DNA from: Hyphomicrobiaceae bacterium
Lineage (GTDB): Bacteria; Pseudomonadota; Alphaproteobacteria; Rhizobiales; Hyphomicrobiaceae
Direction: 5' to 3'
NCBI GenBank assembly: GCA_017353825.1
Contig: JAFMSC010000164.1
Span: 1 to 8,352 of the forward strand
DNA: 8,352 nt
The notes below the pieces were generated by a model. The model was given only the letters and a program-made list of their open reading frames with translations. It made no database searches and was not told where the DNA came from. The position numbers and the translations under genes were made by a program. Positions 5,476-8,352 of the stretch are shown here, piece by piece. Numbering within the stretch: the first letter of the stretch is position 1; each line of letters begins with the position of its first letter.

Positions 5476-6060
5476 ATGCCCGGACGCACCCCATCCCAGA
5501 CCGTCGGTCCCTTCCTGCACATTGGCCTGACTGGGCAGTACGGCTTCCGCGAGGTGTTCGACGCGACCGTCGCCGACCAGGGCGTGCCCGGAACCCACAT
5601 CCGGATCGAGGGACGCCTCATCGACGGCAGCGGCAACGTCATGCCCGACGCCATGGTGGAGGTCTGGCAGGCCGACAGCCAGGGCCGCTACGCCCATCCG
5701 GCCGACGGTCGGCCGGTGGCCTCCAACTCCTTCCGCGGCTTCGGCCGCTGCGCTACCGATCGGGACGGCGGCTACGCCTTCTCTACGGTCAAGCCTGGGT
5801 GCGTGCCGGGGCCCAACGGCAGTACGCAGGCGCCACACATCAACGTTGGTGTGTTCGCGCGTGGCATGCTGAAGCGCCTGTTCACCCGCATCTACTTCGC
5901 GGGCGAGCCGGCCAATGCGTCCGACCCAATTCTGGCCCTGGTGCCCGCGGAGCGGCGCGAGACGCTGATGGCCAGGCCCGACCCCGCGCGCTCCAACCTC
6001 TGGCGCTTCGACATCCGCGTCCAGGGCGGCGCCGACGAGACGGTGTTCTTCGACGCCTGA
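5476..6060 (+). CDS. pcaG: Protocatechuate 3,4-dioxygenase alpha subunit
   Basis: A 194-residue intradiol dioxygenase alpha subunit; it shapes the active site built around the iron held by PcaH and makes up the alpha-beta unit of the oligomer. It opens with the family signature TPSQTVGPFLHIGL and goes on with IRIEGRLIDGSGNVMPDAMV, EVWQADSQGRYAHP, NSFRGFGRCATD, STVKPGCVPGPNGSTQAPHI, NVGVFARGMLKRLFTRIYFA and, at the end, WRFDIRVQGGADETVFFDA. The iron ligands of the beta subunit are absent, as expected for alpha. The position of P. putida Tyr16 is Phe here (GPF), a change I believe is common outside Pseudomonas. The start ATG has AGGA six bases upstream and lies two bases after the pcaH stop. 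It is the last gene of the plus-strand cluster; a GC-rich hairpin follows. Confidence 0.97.
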   Translation: MPGRTPSQTVGPFLHIGLTGQYGFREVFDATVADQGVPGTHIRIEGRLIDGSGNVMPDAMVEVWQADSQGRYAHPADGRPVASNSFRGFGRCATDRDGGYAFSTVKPGCVPGPNGSTQAPHINVGVFARGMLKRLFTRIYFAGEPANASDPILALVPAERRETLMARPDPARSNLWRFDIRVQGGADETVFFDA

Positions 6061-6067
6061 CGCGAGC

Positions 6068-6137
6068 GGGGGGACGCTGGCGGCCTGAAAATCGCGTTCT
6101 CCTGATGATGGCTGCCGCCCCCCATGCGTCCCCCTTT
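6068..6137 (+). terminator. Possible terminator of the pca cluster
   Basis: GGGGGACGC (6069-6077) pairs with GCGTCCCCC (6126-6134), and inside it GGCGGC (6079-6084) pairs with GCCGCC (6114-6119), leaving an inner loop of about 29 bases. Only TTT follows the stem, so this is a weak Rho-independent terminator at best. Its place, eight bases after the pcaG stop in a convergent gap, supports a terminating role. Confidence 0.4.
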
Positions 6138-6205
6138 CGGTGGGGTGGGGCTTACCAGCGCCCGCGCGCGGCCTCGGCCGGGGCCTGATCGATCCGCAAT
6201 CGGCC

Positions 6206-6388
6206 CTATTCTTCCACGAAATCGGCAGCCGCGAACAAGATCGCGTTCACGAAGGCAATCAACGCCACGGTGAGATAGTAGAGGGCCTGGTTCAGTTGCG
6301 TGACAGATATCCCCCCCTCTGACTCTATCGCAAGATAGACAAACAGGACGCCCACTGCGGCGAGGACGAGTGCGAAGATACGGGTCAT
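6206..6388 (-). CDS. Small two-helix membrane protein of unknown function
   Basis: A 60-residue protein with two hydrophobic segments, at about 4-20 (IFALVLAAVGVLFVYLA) and 37-55 (YYLTVALIAFVNAILFAAA), joined by a short polar loop ESEGGISVTQLNQA and ending in the acidic DFVEE. It would sit in the inner membrane as a hairpin. It is very likely a real gene: AAGGAA lies five bases before the ATG and the codon use matches its neighbours. I do not recognise a named family. It follows the MHS transporter on the same strand, 93 bases after its stop, with a strong hairpin in the gap. It may be an accessory subunit of the transporter or simply an independent small protein; the sequence does not decide. 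Confidence 0.75.
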   Translation of the reverse strand: MTRIFALVLAAVGVLFVYLAIESEGGISVTQLNQALYYLTVALIAFVNAILFAAADFVEE

Positions 6389-6445
6389 GACGTTCCTTGG
6401 GTGTTGTTGAGGTACCGGGGCTGGCGAGGATGCTCATCTGGTGCC

Positions 6446-6472
6446 TGTGCGGGGCCCGGAAGGCCCCGCACA
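6446..6472 (-). terminator. Strong hairpin after the transporter gene
   Basis: TGTGCGGGGCC (6446-6456) and GGCCCCGCACA (6462-6472) form a perfect 11-base-pair stem with a five-base loop, beginning nine bases after the transporter stop. No T-run follows on the minus strand, so it may terminate only weakly or protect the transporter mRNA while allowing reading into the small membrane protein gene. Confidence 0.5.
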
Positions 6473-6481
6473 ACACCGGAG

Positions 6482-7828
6482 TTAAGCGGGCACCTTGGCC
6501 CCCGTCGGCTGCCAGATGCTGATCTTGCGCGTCTCCGGCATCAGGAAGAGGGCGAGGACCAAGGCCACCGCGGGAACGGCGATCGGATAAAGGAGGGCAT
6601 AGCCGATGCTGCCCGTCGAAGCGAAGGCCGCCGACGTGATGAACGGCACCAGCCCGCCGCCCCAGCCGTTGCCGATGTGATAGGGCACGGACACAGAGGT
6701 ATATCGGATCCGCCCCGGGAAATACTCGGCGAGGAACGCACCGATCGGCCCATACACCATACCGACATACGACACGAGAATGGCGATAATGCCCACCGCG
6801 ACCCAGAAGTTGCCATTCCACAAGGCGATGCCGGCCGGCTGTGTCACCTCCTTCAGCCACGAATACAGTGGATAGTAGGTGAGCGCTGCCAGGAAGAAGC
6901 CCGATAGGATCACCGGCTTACGCCCGATGTAGTCGGAGAGCCAGCCATATATGATCAGCGTCGGGGTTGCGATCAGGAGGGCGATTCCCACAGCGAAGTT
7001 GATGACGAGCGCGTCCTTGATGCCGGAGACCTGCTGCAGGAAATACAAGGCCCAGAACTGGCCACTGTACCAGACCACGCCCTGGCCGATCACCACGATG
7101 CTGGCAATCAGCACGTATTTGATGTTGGCGCTGAGGAACGCCTCCTTCCACGGATTGCGGGTCATTTGGCCCTTGGCCTTGATCTCCTCGAAGATCGGCG
7201 TCTCCTGCAGCTGGAGGCGGATGTAGATGGCAATGGCGACCAGCAGGAATGAGATGAGGAACGGAATGCGCCAGGCCCACGCGTCGAAGTCCGGACCGAA
7301 GTACAAACGCGTGGCGATGATCACGGCCAGGGACACGACGATGCCGAGCGTGGGGGAGGTCTGGAGCCAGCCGGTGTAAAAGCCGCGGTGGCGGTCAGAG
7401 ACGTGTTCAGCCACGTAGGTGATGGCACCGCCGTACTCCCCGCCCAGGCACAGGCCCTGGATCATTCGCAGACCGAACAGGATGAATGCGGCAGCGACAC
7501 CAATCTGCTCGAACGTGGGGATCAAGCCGATGCAGCCGGTGCCGATGCCCATGCCAGTGAGCGTGACGAGGAAGGTGTACTTTCGCCCGACGCGGTCGCC
7601 CATCCATCCAAACAGGAAGGCCCCGAACGGACGGACCAGGAACCCGGCGGTGAACAGCGCAATCGTGCTGAGCAGAGCCGCAACCGGGTGGGTCTTTTCG
7701 AAGAACTTGACAGACAGGATCGCTGCCAAGCTGCCGAAAATGTAGAAGTCGTACCACTCGATGACATTCCCTACCGAGGCCGCGACAATCACGCGCCTGA
7801 AGTCCTTGGGGATCTCTGGGCCTGCCAT
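6482..7828 (-). CDS. MFS transporter, metabolite:H+ symporter (MHS) family
   Basis: A 448-residue, twelve-helix inner-membrane transporter of the MHS branch, which includes KgtP (2-oxoglutarate), ShiA (shikimate), ProP and PcaT. It has the MHS opening ASVGNVIEWYDFYIFG (residues 17-32), the first MFS loop motif GWMGDRVGRK (74-83), RMIQGLCLGGEYGGAITYVAE (121-141, slightly varied MHS signature) and the second-half loop motif GWLSDYIGRK. The usual start ATG at 7828 has AGGAGG nine bases upstream; the frame extends to 8146 but only through non-coding repeats. Its nearness to the pca cluster and relation to PcaT suggest uptake of 3-oxoadipate, protocatechuate or a related acid, by proton symport; this is inference, as it lies convergent to pcaG and in its own transcript. 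It is divergent from the response regulator gene. Confidence 0.92.
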   Translation of the reverse strand: MAGPEIPKDFRRVIVAASVGNVIEWYDFYIFGSLAAILSVKFFEKTHPVAALLSTIALFTAGFLVRPFGAFLFGWMGDRVGRKYTFLVTLTGMGIGTGCIGLIPTFEQIGVAAAFILFGLRMIQGLCLGGEYGGAITYVAEHVSDRHRGFYTGWLQTSPTLGIVVSLAVIIATRLYFGPDFDAWAWRIPFLISFLLVAIAIYIRLQLQETPIFEEIKAKGQMTRNPWKEAFLSANIKYVLIASIVVIGQGVVWYSGQFWALYFLQQVSGIKDALVINFAVGIALLIATPTLIIYGWLSDYIGRKPVILSGFFLAALTYYPLYSWLKEVTQPAGIALWNGNFWVAVGIIAILVSYVGMVYGPIGAFLAEYFPGRIRYTSVSVPYHIGNGWGGGLVPFITSAAFASTGSIGYALLYPIAVPAVALVLALFLMPETRKISIWQPTGAKVPA

Positions 7829-7947
7829 TAGTTTTTTCCTCCTCCCAGTATTGCGGCGTACTCCTCGTAGCCGTCGCAGAGTCGCCCGCTTAGCAAGCCT
7901 AGGTGGCGGAAACCGCAGCTGTCTTTGCCCCACTCGTCGTAGATCAA
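7828..7947 (-). CDS. Candidate small frame overlapping the transporter start (TAATG)
   Basis: From a TTG at 7947 a 39-codon frame ends in a TAA that shares its last base with the transporter ATG. It reads IYDEWGKDSCGFRHLGLL and goes on SGRLCDGYEEYAAILGGGKN: soluble, balanced in charge, with two Cys and no low-complexity run in the first 33 residues, so it looks more like real protein than chance text. The last codons contain the ribosome-binding site of the transporter. The frame is closed by TGA just upstream (about 7965), there is no ATG, and no ribosome-binding site precedes the TTG. It may be a leader peptide coupled to transporter translation, the C-terminal relic of a lost gene, or chance. 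I know no family for it. Confidence 0.3.
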   Translation of the reverse strand: MIYDEWGKDSCGFRHLGLLSGRLCDGYEEYAAILGGGKN

Positions 7948-7972
7948 AAGTTGAATGCGGGTTCAAAAGTTG
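7944..7972. promoter_or_regulatory. Direct and inverted repeats in the divergent regulatory region
   Basis: TCAAAAGTTG occurs at 7944-7953 and again at 7963-7972, 19 bases apart (close to two helical turns). Overlapping both, TTGAA-N6-TTCAA (7951-7966) forms an inverted repeat. They lie just upstream of the -10 at 7979 and upstream of the transporter, a typical place for a regulator controlling one or both divergent genes. The regulator is unknown. Confidence 0.5.
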
Positions 7973-7975
7973 TTG

Positions 7976-7984
7976 TGATATAAT
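7976..7984 (+). promoter_or_regulatory. Extended -10 promoter toward the response regulator
   Basis: TGATATAAT is a perfect extended -10 (TGN plus TATAAT) in an unusually AT-rich patch. No good -35 stands at 17 bases, which an extended -10 can do without. Transcription would start near 7990, leaving a leader of about 150 bases that contains the 13-bp tandem repeat. Confidence 0.5.
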
Positions 7985-8040
7985 GATAATTGCCTGGATT
8001 AATTTGCCCATGACCGCCAACGCGGGGCCTATCGGGCCAC

Positions 8041-8084
8041 GGCTCCAGACCATGGCTCCAGACCATGGCTCCAGACCATGGCTC
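8041..8084. repeat. 13-bp tandem repeat, three full copies and a part
   Basis: GGCTCCAGACCAT is repeated perfectly at 8041-8053, 8054-8066 and 8067-8079, followed by GGCTC. At each of the three junctions (copy to copy, and third copy to part copy) a CCATGG appears. It lies in the 310-base region between the transporter and response regulator starts, which otherwise holds the repeats, promoter and small frame listed here. Confidence 0.95.
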
Positions 8085-8138
8085 TCGCCGGCAGCGATCA
8101 TAGGCCGCCCGGGGCGAAGAGACTTCGGGGTCCTCGCG

Positions 8139-8352
8139 ATGCACAATCAGATGCCCGTCGTGCTGATCATCGACGACGAGGTGCAGATCCGGCGCTTCCT
8201 GCGGGCCGGGTTCGAGCTTGAGAATTTTGCCGTCCGCGACGCGGCCACGGCGGGCGAGGGCATCCGCGCGGCTACGCTCAAGCCCGCCGATCTCGTGGTG
8301 CTCGACCTCGGTCTGCCGGACATGGACGGTGCCGCGGTCGTGGAGCGACTGC
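8139..8352 (+). CDS. Response regulator, OmpR/KdpE-like, N-terminal part cut by the window edge
   Basis: The first 71 codons of a two-component response regulator. They cover most of a receiver domain: MPVVLIIDDEVQIRRFLRAG with the acidic pocket Asp12-Asp13, then PADLVVLDLGLPDMDGAAVV with the phosphoacceptor Asp56. IRRFLR and LDLGLPDxDG are characteristic of KdpE, the regulator of the high-affinity potassium pump, but the DNA-binding domain is outside the window and other OmpR-type regulators share much of this. The protein is cytosolic. An ATG at 8139 and one at 8151 (giving MPVVLIIDDE) are both possible; neither has a good ribosome-binding site, and an in-frame ATG also occurs in the tandem repeat at 8052. 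It is divergent from the transporter, and no sensor kinase gene is visible. Confidence 0.87.
   Translation, partial: MHNQMPVVLIIDDEVQIRRFLRAGFELENFAVRDAATAGEGIRAATLKPADLVVLDLGLPDMDGAAVVERL

Noticed and set aside
4769..5494. A 241-codon minus-strand frame opposite pcaH
   Set aside because: Antisense shadow; pcaH has all four iron ligands intact on the plus strand.
8041..8084. CRISPR array
   Set aside because: The 13-bp units are directly abutting with no spacers.
7829..8146. A 106-residue N-terminal extension of the MHS transporter
   Set aside because: It reads through the 13-bp repeats and AT-rich promoter region; the ATG at 7828 has a strong ribosome-binding site and gives the normal family start.

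Overview
The window is GC-rich proteobacterial DNA. The protein families and compact, partly overlapping gene order fit an Alpha- or Betaproteobacterium with aromatic catabolism; nothing here fixes the genus. There are no rRNA or tRNA genes, CRISPR arrays or intact mobile elements.

Layout. (1) Positions 1-643, minus strand: a decayed-looking stretch. It holds an open frame running off the left edge (2-229, possibly the start of a PabB-like protein) and a SugE/Gdx-type small multidrug resistance (SMR) gene (305-643) broken by three single-base losses. (2) 640-1993: a Cys-type glutathione S-transferase gene on the minus strand, whose stop overlaps the SMR start (ATGA), divergent from a marR-family regulator gene on the plus strand. 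Their 175-bp intergenic region carries three copies of an ATGCG-N2-YGCAT palindrome placed over a good sigma70 promoter: a readable detoxification/efflux regulon. (3) 2293-6060, plus strand: a beta-ketoadipate pathway cluster, catI-like CoA-transferase subunit A, a VOC/Glyoxalase_3-like protein, catJ-like subunit B, then pcaH and pcaG (protocatechuate 3,4-dioxygenase beta and alpha). PcaHG opens the protocatechuate ring and the CoA-transferase activates 3-oxoadipate near the end of the pathway. The middle steps (pcaB, pcaC, pcaD) and the thiolase (pcaF) are not in the window. (4) 6206-7828, minus strand, convergent with pcaG: a metabolite:H+ symporter (MHS) family MFS transporter, possibly the uptake system for a pathway acid, followed by a 60-residue two-helix membrane protein. 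A 39-codon frame ends in a TAATG overlap with the transporter start. (5) 7829-8352: an AT-rich divergent regulatory region with direct and inverted repeats, an extended -10 promoter and a 13-bp tandem repeat, then the start of a KdpE-like response regulator cut by the right edge.

The most notable points are the three-operator GST/marR control region, the VOC gene wedged between the two CoA-transferase subunit genes, the SMR gene broken only at base doublets, and the small overlapping frame before the transporter. I found no clear evidence of a wholly new system.
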